DNA of 64,000 nt, taken from NCBI RefSeq assembly GCF_037975245.1, contig NC_092564.1, positions 19,351,984 through 19,415,983 of the forward strand, in the 5' to 3' direction. Shown here in pieces: positions 22,870-35,500 of this stretch. This DNA is from Apostichopus japonicus (lineage: Eukaryota; Echinodermata; Holothuroidea; Aspidochirotida; Stichopodidae). A program made the position numbers and the translations under genes. The notes under the pieces were generated by a model. That model was not told the DNA's origin. It ran no database searches and saw nothing but the letters and a program-made list of their open reading frames with translations. Each line of letters begins with the position of its first letter. Positions within the stretch are counted from its first letter, which is position 1.

Positions 22870-23183
22870 TCACTTCCTCTTTTTTTGGTCTTGTTGTTAG
22901 ACTATCCAAACCAAAGTTCTTCCTGAGGTTAACCTTTTGAAGGCGCTATGTTTCCTTATAATTTAAATACATTTCAAAAAGGTTGGTGGTGTCCCCTTTT
23001 AATTAATTCTCAGAAGCTAAGGACAAACAATTTAAGATGTCTCGGAAAAAAACCTATAGGAAGTATAAAGCAACAAACACGATGCTGAAATTTTAGGATG
23101 ACTGCCTATTACTTGAATTTCTTACATATTTTTCGACTATATCTGTGATAGCATTTATCAACTTACTTGATGGACAATGCATT

Positions 23184-23258
<75 letters not shown>

Positions 23259-24550
23259 TTTTTCGCAAAATGTATAATTTTTCACTTCATTCCAAGGTTT
23301 AAAATATTGGACAGATTAAATAGCACATATTCCACTACAATGGGTTGGAAATTGAATAAAAGGGAGTGTATTAATTTGAGCCCACGTTGTAACATATCAT
23401 ACATGCTTCCTAAATGATAAAGATCAATTGTAATAATCTAGCGATACAATGCAGTTACAACTAACTTATTATATATATATAACTTGCGATAATGGACAAT
23501 AGAAAACAACAGAAGTCGGGAATGTGTCTTTTATCAGTACCTTTATTTTCTGTTATCGCCTTAAAATTATATAATGGTATAGAAATATGACAAATTTCGT
23601 GGGTGAAGTTAAGGAATGCGTCCCGACAATAGACCAACAGAGAATATGCAACTCACGTAATGTGGTTGATTCCACTTCGCTGTGGTTGATTTGTATTTTA
23701 TATAGTGTTTTAAAGAGTTAGAGACACAAGTATCAGATTAAACACTACTATAAAGAATAGTTTTCTGTTCTGCAGCCTGTAACTTCTCTCTTCCAACTCG
23801 ACTTTGAGAAACAGAAACTTTAGTCACTGACCGAATATTGCAGTAAACAGTTTAATATGCCTTAGTTCACTAAAAATGAAAAAATATAAAAACATGGGGT
23901 GGGATTTATATATGACAAATTTCGGCTTGAAGTCAAACCAGAGAAAGACGTATACAATTGTACTTCAACTGTATTGGCTTATGTACTGTATTAATAATGG
24001 TTGTAATCCGAAACCAATTGCAAATAGGCACCCACTGTCATCATGAATGCATATACATGCATGGTTAAGTATACGATTACATATTACTTGGAGTTTACGA
24101 CAGGATTTGAATATCTCCACCTAAATTGACATACAACACAACTATAACTAACAATTTCCACCTCTATTCATAATATACATTAACCATGTAATGTATGCGC
24201 AACTCTTTGCCCAGTACGGGATAATACGACTTAATGAATCGGACAGTATCGTTACTATTATTACCTGGTAAGGATAATGGCCAGCTTTTTGTACACTACT
24301 GTATAGTATATTGTGGAGATCACCCTTGAAATGGTTTATTCGTTATGGGATTACACTGTATATTAACACACACTGTATATTGACATATATATATATATAT
24401 TATATACATATATATATACATATAGATATATATATATATTATATACATATATACATATATATACAAATATATATATATATATATTATATACATATATATA
24501 TACATATAGATATATATATATATATATTATATACATATATACATATATAT

Positions 24551-24596
<46 letters not shown>

Positions 24597-24795
24597 GTGT
24601 TCTCGATTGAATCTGGCTGGGCTTTATTGGAACATACTTAATGTGTAAGATCACTTGGAATGACACGTACCCAGCTCTTTATAAAAAGGGGGAAAAACGA
24701 TGCAAAATTCTCTCATATGATTTATCCTTGTTAAAAAAAAAATCAATAAATGTTTTGTTTTAATTCTTACTGTAATGTGCCATTTAATTTTACAG
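22870..24795. other. Intergenic upstream region of the EMI-EGF-HYR gene
   Basis: Contains TA tracts at about 23187-23252 and 24383-24592 and otherwise AT-rich sequence. The promoter of the plus-strand gene should lie here, but I see no convincing core element apart from AT-rich stretches. Confidence 0.4.
24383..24592. repeat. Complex (TA)-rich satellite with ~130 bp higher-order unit
   Basis: Blocks of TA separated by acatatat, catatagatat and acaaatat variants recur in the same order twice (near 24383 and 24483), so this is a duplicated compound microsatellite. It ends ~230 bp before the first coding exon. Confidence 0.8.
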
Positions 24796-24819
24796 ACTGC
24801 ACGTTACGTCATTTGAGAT
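24796..24819 (+). other. 5'UTR part of the first coding exon
   Basis: A good acceptor (tttaattttacag) ends at 24795, suggesting a non-coding upstream exon. An in-frame TGA at 24814-24816 precedes the ATG at 24820, which fixes the start. Confidence 0.5.
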
Positions 24820-24935
24820 ATGACGCAGGAGTTTGGTTACGTAATAATTTACGTTACATTACTTGGCTTTACTCGTGGCCAAGATTCCATACCACTTAGC
24901 CAAGATGGAGACCATGTCTGTACGAGGACAGAAAG
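24820..24935 (+). CDS. Exon 1: signal peptide and start of EMI
   Basis: It encodes [20 protein letters not shown] as a signal peptide (hydrophobic core [11 protein letters not shown]), then a short linker and the first EMI Cys in the HVC motif (C34). It ends with two bases of a Ser codon at a consensus donor gtaagc. Too short for ORF callers, and overlapped by a longer ORF in another frame. Confidence 0.75.
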
Positions 24936-26505
24936 GTAAGCAGAGTGGAAACTTTTGTAACGAAGCTCACAATATACTAAACAATTACAGTGTACTGAGC
25001 CAATGTTTTTTGCTTGGGGGGGGGGGGGGGTTGAAAACGAAAAGAATATGGAACCTAGTAATAAATGTACAAACGCGTAAAGGGAATAGAAGAAGATGAG
25101 TGCAACCTTCATAGTTCACAGTGTTGCAATTCAGAGCCCTGCATAGATACCGGGTAACATATGTAATAAGTTATCTGTGATATCCCATCCTCTCATTTCT
25201 CCATTAACCCCGTTCCGGGGAATTGGTTCCATGCATCCTGGCGTCTGACAGCTTCCAATAGGTTCCAACATCATTGATAAATAATTTCATCTGGAATGAT
25301 ATATTAGCGCAAAATGAAAACACTGGAAAATATTGATCTTAAGGCAACTTCTTGAAATTGTTGTGAATTAGTATATTCATTGTGGCTCTCAGTCAACTCG
25401 GTATATATTGAGTTTCATATACGTTTTGGGACTAAAGGGAGAACGGGGGGGGGGCAGATTTCCTCACACCTGGAAAAAATACAATTAGTACTCTTCGATC
25501 TTACTTAATATTTTTATTATTTTTTTTTATTATTTCTAAACGTGTTGTGTTTTATTATGTGACCAAGAGAGTACCATGGGGTTCTGTTGGATGACATAAG
25601 AAATTCTCAATAGCGTTACCATATGCGACTTAAAGAACGACTGTTTGTGAACACCTATACTTTTTCGGAAGTATTTTTTATTTTATTTTATTTGTTTGTA
25701 GGCCTAAATCAGGCATTGAAATTGGCCTACAACAAATATCTTGCAGCCCATTGTGGCATGTTTGCAGTGTTCGCAATATACGTTACTCATAATTGATATC
25801 AACTGTTTTGACATGTATTCTTATTGCTTATTTTTTGCGGGTTTAAAGAGCGAACCCTTTTTCTTTTCTTTTTTATCAAATAATTTTACAGCTTTAACGA
25901 CCGTCGAACAGTCAGCTCGATGGCTCAGTATGAATTAACTTACTACACATCATGCGGACTTCTCTCCACATGCAGTAGAAAACGGTGAGTATTTTTAGTA
26001 TGGTGTTGCAGTTGTAGAATTTATCGTATGGCATGGTGGTTAGCTTTTCACGAAACATTCATTTTACGTTAGGGTTTTAACACATATAATACTTTTCAAG
26101 ATCAAATGAGCAAATTAAATTTTAGAAATTCAGTTGAACAATGCTCTGAGTCAGTGACGTAACCAAGCACCCGGGTACCAATCAAGGGGTTGCCATTGCC
26201 ACAGCCCCCAAAATGCCTACTATAAATGAATATTTTGAACAAACAAGGGAAAAGTTAAGAAACATTCACTAAATAAAGAGAATTCCTAAACTTATAATCA
26301 GTTCAAATTTGCTTGCTAAAGATAGCACCATTTTGCAGCTAAGCCACCTTACATAAACACAGCAAAAACTCCCTTCTCCTTAGATCCCTTCCACCAGGAC
26401 GTAGTAGCCTACTGAGTATTTTCAGATCAATAGCCACCTTCAAACTGTAATTCCAGTCTTGTGCACATTGCTCATATATATGCTTCAAAAAGCTCTTGTG
26501 TTTTC

Positions 26506-26560
<55 letters not shown>

Positions 26561-29500
26561 AATATATATATATATATATATTTATAATATAATATAATAT
26601 AAAATCACAGCTTTGGTGTAAGATGTGTTTTCCCTAATGACTTCATTTAAATTAATCTGTATACTTGTTTCTACAGGACTGCATACCGTGCTGCATACAG
26701 TTATGAATTCTTCCTAAACTACAGAGAAGTTCTTGTTTGCTGTGATGGTTATACCCAAACTAGTGATTCATGCACTCGTAAGCGATTAACCTATTTAATA
26801 ATCACAACCAATTCTTTTATAACTTATTTGTCTTTGGTTATATCGTAAATTATATCTTGTACTGATTTGTCACAGTTTGTAGTATTGTAAGGTTACCAAA
26901 CACCCCCCCCCCCCCTCCCACCAGGGATATTTCTGTTTACAACCATATAATTACCTTCTACATAGTACATGCAAGCGTACTCGCTCTTGTACGTTGTGGT
27001 ATTGGTGGTGTATAGTAATAACTGTGTGTGTCCCCTAAATTCATGTACTGTGTTATACATATGTATAGCTGGACTGATAGACACTGTAGTAGTTGTTCGT
27101 CATCAACGCCATCTTTCTTTAAACTAACATTATTGCTCTTACTGTCACGATTTCAGCCGAATACTATGATAAGTAATATGTGCACTATAAAGGTATACTT
27201 GAATTAGCTTAATTTTGTTAATCGAATCGTTCCCTGATTAGTTTCATTTTGATTCACTTTCAGACTACCAACATTGTATAAAGTTTATTGTTTGCACTCT
27301 TTGGAGACTAACCATTCATATCATAAAAATGTCAAAAATTTATGAATTAGGGGACGTTTTTGCTCAACTTTGCAACACTGAAGATATAGGAAACTAGTTT
27401 ATTCCTTATAAGTCATGTGATTTCATGTTACATGTGCATGGTCATTATCAGATTTTACGGCTATGTCCTAGTTTTATAGTTTATATATATACATTTTTTT
27501 TACAGCTTGTTCAAGTGAAACATGGGGTAGTGATTGTGCCAACCAATGTCTTTGTGAGAATGAAGCTACTTGTGATCCAGTTAACGGCGAGTGCTATTGT
27601 CCACCTGGATATACAGGTTGGTTTTGCCACCCCCCTCTCCTCCCTCCCCTCCCCTCCCACGATCTATACTCACCAAGAATGTATGTAGACTTAAATCTAC
27701 CATAGCTCCATATTTTGTGAAGAACATCAACCTAGGTATCAAAACAAGTTGTTATAACAAGTACGAAAATAATGCACCTCTGTTTCCCTAAATGAGTCCT
27801 TTACCAATTTCACTCTGCAAAGAAAAGTTATTATATACACAATGTACATATGTTTCGAAGTTTCGATTTGAGCGTGTTTTGAGCGTGTTCTTTGCCATCA
27901 TTTGCTTCCTCCTAAACTCCCATTTCCCTCCCCCTCCATCGTTCCCCAGACCTTCCCCTCAAAAACCACCTCCCCCACCTACCATCCACCCACAACCTCC
28001 CCCATGTCCTTTTCATCTGACATTGCATACTGTTTAGTATGCTTTTATATCACATCCAATTGTACCAACGTCTTTGCGTTCCTCTTACCTCGCAGGTGCC
28101 CTCTGTGATTCACCCTGCCCCACCGGTAAATATGGACAAGATTGCTCCTCAACTTGCGAATGTCCAAACTCTTGCCAACCAGTAGATGGAACTTGTATCT
28201 GCGAACCTGGCTTCACTGGCCAAGGGTAAGTAGTTAAATTGCACCCTCAAAGTGGCAACAGATCATAAGAATCTAATGTAATCTATGGGTACATTCAATT
28301 CTTGACTCCTCAAGGGACAACAAGGTGGGATTTAAGTGCAAGTATACACCACTCAATTGTGTACACACCTTTCTGTATTACAACATTGTGAACCCGAGGC
28401 AACATTGGGAAGGTTTAAATCACCAGTGCAGTGCAAATACTTATTACCCCAGATTAAAGGGTGTGAAGACTCCCGCAAAAAGAAACGTATAATGCCGGTA
28501 ATCTGACCTAGTTTCGAATGAGGTGTAACAGAAGTGTTAGGACAGCACCATCGATCCCAGAAAATACACACAGCTTGCTACCGTCGGTAATTAGACACTA
28601 GTGTACAGTCAGTACATATACAGCTGCGGTCAATATCCATAGCACAGTGTACAAACGATACAGCGATGGACATCTCAGGCCCAGCAAAATATAACAAGGT
28701 ATCACGTTTTATTGCTGTCTGCATTTTGTAGCGACAAGAGAAAAAACTTCACTTTCAAGCAACGGAAAGTTAACTTTTTAAAGATGGCGGCACGCTGTTT
28801 GGGGCGAGTCTTCAATGCCTTAAAGCTATTGATTTTCTAAAATAATTTTTACCATTTTAGCAAATTTGTCATATGAGGTGGGCAAGAACAAGGTCCCTTT
28901 CTGGTCTTACCTTCCCATCGCCAATGAATTTGTCAGCACCCTCTATGACTTTATCTGTGGTAAATATTTTACCAAAATGTATTATTCTGCCATTTTTGTG
29001 GATGAGAATAGTTGAAATTTTTGTATCAATTGTGCAGACTTACGGTATCAGCATGCTGGTAATTGATAGACGCAGTGTCTTTAGTGGTAAAACGGTGAAA
29101 CTATGACAATAGCAAACAATATTATCAGTATATCTACATTGTTGCTGGTTCCTGTTGACCTCAAAGCAAAATCAAATATGGAATGGAATTAGGCTGTATA
29201 GGGTGAAATGCTGTTGTTCAGCTATTTAATAGGATGGTATACGTCACACCTTTAGGATGCCTACGTAAAATTAACAGGTGTGATCATGTGATGCTTTCTT
29301 GTTTCTTTTGTTTATTGACTTGTTCATTATTTCCATCAATGATCCAATTTAGTTTAACCCCCCATTTTGTCGTATTTGGTTAGTAGAGATTAATGAAAAT
29401 ATTCATATAGTTTGCGTCATATTTGTAAGGGAATCTATTTAAGGACAAAAAAAAAAAACCCAACTTGGTCGATGAATTAGCTCTGTTTGAAAATATTATA

Positions 29501-32500
29501 TACAACGAATATTCTCAATCTGTGGAAATTGTTTCCTTTTTTATTTTAATAGTACTTCTACCTTCAATACACAAGACAGTTTGTCCATATTATTCTGAGC
29601 TGTATTTACAACTTCGGTTTATCATTTTAATGAGTTCAACAGCAACTAATAATGCTGTATATAGTGTATACAGGCCAAGGGCGGCGGAACCGGGGGGGGG
29701 GGGCACAGGGCCATCTGAGGGGTTTGTAAAACCAAAATTTTTCTTGTACGCTCCGCGCCAACCGGTGGCGCTCCGCTCAGATAGTCGTGCATACAACTTT
29801 GCAAATCCTGGCTACGCCCCTGACTTTGAATGAATTTCTGTGGGTCAAACTCAAAGCTATTTCGAATGGAAAAAAATTGTTAAGATATTAACAAGAAATA
29901 AACTCTAATTCCGAAGATTCCTACATTAGCAAATAGCATGATTTCACCTCATTTTGTCTCAAAAGAAAACTTTTTCCTTGTTTCCCAATTTGCACATTGG
30001 ATATTGCAGGCTAGTATGCAAGTTTTCCTTGAGGGGGGGGGGGGGGCGTTGATGGAGTGATGTGTATACGCAAATAAGATAATACAATAAGAGTTATAAA
30101 GGGTACTAAATATAAGGCTTCATCAGTCCAATCGAATTTCTGCAAAGTGCCCTTTGATGTCGGTGCCCCCCCCCCCCCCCAGATTAAAAGTGCTTCCGCC
30201 GCCCTTGATACAGGCTCTAAGATGCTGCCTAATAGAGCAATTTTGTGTTATTAATTTTTCGCGCGCTCCGCACGTACAACATGTTAATGTACTTATCGTA
30301 TAGGCATGCGTCGGTTATCACATCTCATGCCAAATTACAAACAAGCATTTGCCTCGTTATTACCCTTTCATATTGGTTATCATATTTGGGAAAGTCGTTA
30401 CAATAATGATGATAATAATAATATAAGATTAACCAATGAAAAACACACTGGTGTATTACCGAATATATTGGTGCTGATGCAATTCAAATTCACCAGGCAT
30501 TTCATTCACCGACATCCCTCAAACAGTTGTTATTTCTTTCAGTAGGTGCCCGAAAAATTCTCAGCATATTGCCCGAATTTTCACAAAAATATTTGGTTGG
30601 GGGGCAGTAGTCCCCCAGCCCCCCCCCCCGCCTCCTACGCCTATGTCTACTCGATATATATAGGAAGTATGAAGTTAGAAGATTGTAACTTGTATGAACA
30701 TACTGATCACATTACCGGTCATTATTAGTCTTGCACTGAAGTAGAAAAAAGGATTTAGTCAATCAGGCTGCAGTTTTGATCAATTGGGTCATAGTTTGCT
30801 TGAAAACGGAACTTTGAGTAACAAATACAGGTCTCCCCTAATCGAGTTTAAGTCAAATAGAGCCACTCAATTTTCAGGGTTAAGCACTACTAATTGTCAG
30901 GTTGGAAGGTGTCCTATACTATACATTGGATATCATATAAAATAATCAGGGATATGTTGGCCGAATTATAAAGATAACCATTTTTACTTTATAGTGCTTT
31001 TAATTCTCATGTATAGATACGTATATATAAAAGTTCTGAAGAATTTTATAACATAACAAGTTCTGAGATGTTTTTGCAAGGCCCAAGTGGTGGATGAATC
31101 CAACATTTCCTTCATACACATTTGTCTCAGAAACTCTGTATTATAAACTATATCTTGATTCAGGGTGTGTAGGCCTATTGTATGAAATCTCTTAGTGATA
31201 TAAATATGGACTTCGCCCATACATATGCTATTTGCAACTCACAGCAATCATCAAAGCATAGCTTAAACGCAACTTTTCAGTTCACTCGTTCCACACTTCA
31301 TTTCACGCGGCAATTGTTATGATATCATCAAAGTAAAGTAGAACTACAATGGAAAATCTCTGATCTACAGAGTTGCGAAGGCCTGTAGTAGATCTAGTGA
31401 CCGAACACACTATTTACGTACATATAAATGTATGTAAATGGATGTATGGAAAGTTTTCACAGGCTATTTAATTAGACTATATTTGTGAAAATCTTTTGTA
31501 GCTGTTCACACCTATAGAGAAAAGGAATATGAATACATATGTACAAGGAGTTGAAGAGTTTAGACCAAAGTAAACCCATAATTTCGATTTAAATGTGGAG
31601 TATACATTCCTGCAGGGTTCGGTTTCTTCCGGAAGAAACCTATTTCTTCCGGGGACGTGGAAGAAACTGGAAGAAACCTGTTTCTTCCAGGTTTCTTCCA
31701 GTTTCTTCCGGAAGAAACTGGAAGAAACCGGAAGAAACTGGAAGAAACTGTGAAAATTGGCTTATAGGCAGCACAGCCCACATACATGATAAAGAGACAT
31801 ATAGTAATACCACCATCTGACTGAAATGCATACCATTGAAACCATCAAAATATGATATTTTTGTTTTGATTATAATTTTGGGTTTTTTTCTACACCAAAA
31901 GATGTTTGCTTATAGATCACAATATTCTGTGTGTTATTAGATGAAAAAAAAAACATGAAACCTAATTCACAACTTAAAACTGACGCAAACTGCATGTCAT
32001 GTTTCATTTGTTTTTTTAACAAACAGCATCAGCCAATCAATATTGTGTTGACCTGAACAAAAAAATATACGCAATAAATAGCACTCTCTTACGTAGCCGC
32101 AATATATAAGCTTAATATATTCATATATTATAATATATTCATCTACTATCTTTACAGCTGTACTGATGTATGTCCTACTGGAACATTTGGCCAAGATTGT
32201 GCAGGGGATTGTCCAATATGTACCAATGGCGGCTCATGCGATACTGTCACGGGACTCTGTATTTGCCAACAAGGATTTGGAGGGGTCAATTGTAATATAG
32301 TTGTAGCCCAGCTTGCCTGCAACTGTACCAATGGGGGTACATGTGATGGAAACGGTGACTGTCTGTGAGTATATATATTTAAATATGTATTTAATACCCT
32401 CTTTTCATCCCTAATATCTGATTAAACTGAAATTTAAAAAAAAAAAAAAAAAACTAATTTCATTCATCGAAGAGGAAAGAATGGATGGATACCTCGATTT

Positions 32501-35500
32501 TGTTCAGCTTTCTCACTTACCTGTCTCTGCATTACCTCAGCACTTCAGACTTCAGATCACTCTTTGCTTGGTATAAGTAGGTAGAGCGATATCGTTGCGG
32601 CCATGTAGAGCTACGAATAAGTTTGTCATTTTTAAAATTTCGAAAGACCCATGTATAATGCGATTGCAGAAATTGTCTTTCAAAAGACAAGGTACAGCAA
32701 TTGGGACCAAAGAACGGATGTGATAAAACTTTTTCATTTTCTTGAATCTATCAGTTTATAAATATAAGATTGTACTTGTGTTGTGTAATAACTGAGTTGC
32801 ATTCACATTACTAACTTTCTGTACCTTCATTGGCTTCCTAATTTGTGGAAAAAAAAATCAATATTATAAAACAAAGCCAAAGAATTATTACAGTATGGAC
32901 ATTCTTATTTCCAGGAAGCTTAGAAGATCTGAATGTAGTGTTTGGAATTTTCCCAGTGTATTTATTGTTAGAGTACCATCGGTTTCAGTTGCCATAAAAG
33001 CCATCCGATAACCTCACGTGCTGCAAACCCCATATCCTCTCTCCCCTGCCCCCCCCCTCTCTCTCTCTTTTCGCCTTTTTCCCATTACCCTACCCAGCTG
33101 TTTAGAGTAACAATATGTGCCAAGCATGGAATTTTAATATTTACCTCATTAACATGACATTTTTATCCTGTATCACTCGTAGATGCCCTGAGGGATTTGG
33201 AGGACAGTGGTGTGAGTTAGAAGGTAAGAGATTTTGATCAGAATATCCAGAAATCTGTTAGTATCTTGTTAAGATAAGTTCAATATACATGGTTTTTGCA
33301 GGATTTATATTTCATCTCTTTTGTGAAAGTGAGTTTAATTATGATCTGCTAAACAAACTTACAAAGAGAGATTACAAGTGTACAAACTTACAATGAGAGA
33401 TTACAAGTGTACAAACTTACAATGAGAGATTACAAGTATACAAACTTTACAATGAGAGATTCAAGTGTACACACTTCACAATGAGAGATTACAAGTGTAC
33501 ACACTTCACAATCGAGATTGCAAGTGTACAAACTTTACAATGTAAGATTACAAGTGTACAAACTTACAATGAGAGATTACAAGTGTACAAACTTACAATC
33601 AGAGATTACAAGTGTACAAACTTCACAATCAGAGATTACAAGTGTACAAACTTCACAATCAGAGATTACAAGTGTACACACTTGCTCCCTTGGCTGCTGT
33701 ATATTAGTCAATTTCATAATGATACTTGATACCTCTTCATTCCATTTTTAAAAGTTCCAGGTACTAAAGATTATTACCTCCGAAATTCAGAGAGTGATTT
33801 ACCATTGCATCACCGTTCAGGACAGATTGGGGTAGCTGGCAAGCCTAACATTTTCATAAACCGGCGGTTTCTCCACGCTTTAAAGAAGCGAGAGACGGGC
33901 GCAAATGGGACAAACGGTGATTGCATTCCTTCTTCTCCATCTGCCTATGCTTTATTGTTTGTTAACTTCTGAGTTTTCTTTATCGTGCTTTTTCCTGTCT
34001 TCACCATTCCCTCATTGTCATTGAAAACCTTCGGGCTTTAAAGGCCTTACCCTTCTCCCTACCGTACATACCAGTCGAATCACCACAGCCTTGTTTTGCA
34101 ATATCCCAATCTCACCATAAATATAACTACTGTGTACTTGTCTGTTTGATGTGGTCACTTATACCCTGTCATACATCAGATTGTGCGACTAATGACGTTA
34201 TTTTATCTAATTGTGTAAAACGTTAGATGGCCTGACGTTTTCAATCCTTGTAGCGTTTATACATTTACCTACCAAGCCATTTTTAACGTAGCTTAACACT
34301 TTCTCTCTCTCCACCTATCTCTCCACCCACCTCTCCCTCTCTCTTGCTGATTTGGAATCCTATGTCGACAGAACTCAATCTTTTAACATCTTAGTAACAT
34401 GTCAGTTCGTCTATTTTCATCAGCAGCTACCGTTTTGGTAATTCATAATTGTCCAGATCATATCACCGTTGTCAACTTCTTGAACATCAGCGACGTCTCT
34501 GTCTCGTGGGAGGAGCCTACTGCCTCCAGTCCTAATGGTCCTGTTATGCTCGTCACTAGTACTCATGTTTCTGGCGAGACTTTTCCTAGGAATAGCCAAG
34601 ATACTGTAACCTATGTCTTTGAGGACCCTGCTGGCCTCGCTGAAAAATGTGAATTTGTGGTCAAAATTACAGGTGAATAATAGTCATAGATAAATACAAT
34701 AAAAAACAACAACAACAAAGATTCTGAAAGGCAAAAAATGACCAATATTTATTAAGTTGGCCATTAAGCCTATTTATTAGAAAATATAAAAGTTGTTGCA
34801 AATTCATATGGTCATGAAGAGTGCATGGAAGGGCCTAAAATATACAGTACATGGAAGCTAAAGTCAAACCTTTTAAGCTATCTGCTTTCTTCCACCCATG
34901 ACAGTAATTTTACACAAGAAGTTGTTGTGACAGTGATGAAAGCTCGTTTGTACCAAAGATGCAAGAGCCTTGAAGAAATAATTGTGTATAAGTGATGTTA
35001 TCCTATGTTATACTGACCTTAAATTGTTTGTGAACTTGAGACTCCATATCATATCAAACACTCATTTTGTTTGTAAAATATAACTCGTTGTTGTTTATCT
35101 CATTATTTCCTCCCAATCATTATAAGTATTCCAGTCACATTGCAACATGTAACTCGCTGCTTTTTGTGTGTATATATAATCTTCATACCATGTTAACACA
35201 TCGTTGTATCCTAAATTACACAAGCACACCTAGTGTGGAATATTTTTGCGTCACATTTGCTTGTCCTTTTAGCTTTCCCCACCTTATTTATAATTTCCAT
35301 TTGGCCTGCCAAATTTGGTTATCTCAGAGGTTTGCTTTATTGCCTTTCTCATATTCTCGTCCCAGTTTTGTTCCCTTAAAAATTAAACTTGTATAAGGTC
35401 AAAAGTCTCAAACAGTACATTATATGAACCTAAGTTGACATGTGAAAACCCTGGGCTACCTGATTGTTGTATACCTCCTCCACCTCAACTATGTGTGGGA

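Larger units (their letters stand above)
28226..32157 (+). other. Long intron 5 (3.9 kb) rich in transposons
   Basis: Holds the inverted element at 28454-28823, the hAT-like element at 29676-30207, a further element remnant at ~30240-30655 and the self-complementary repeat at 31617-31750. No additional EGF exon with fitting phase was found. Confidence 0.7.

Noticed and set aside
24311-24666. ORFs of Tyr-Ile repeats
   Set aside because: Translation of the TA satellite in every frame.
24863-25099. 78-codon plus-strand ORF over the first exon
   Set aside because: It runs through the donor at 24935 in a different frame. The frame starting at 24820 gives a signal peptide and the EMI start.
29465-29833. 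122-codon plus-strand ORF
   Set aside because: Its second half lies in the hAT-like element at 29676 and no splice phase fits the EGF exons.
33349-33751. CRISPR-like regular repeats
   Set aside because: Units are contiguous without unique spacers, in an intron of a eukaryotic gene; this is a minisatellite.
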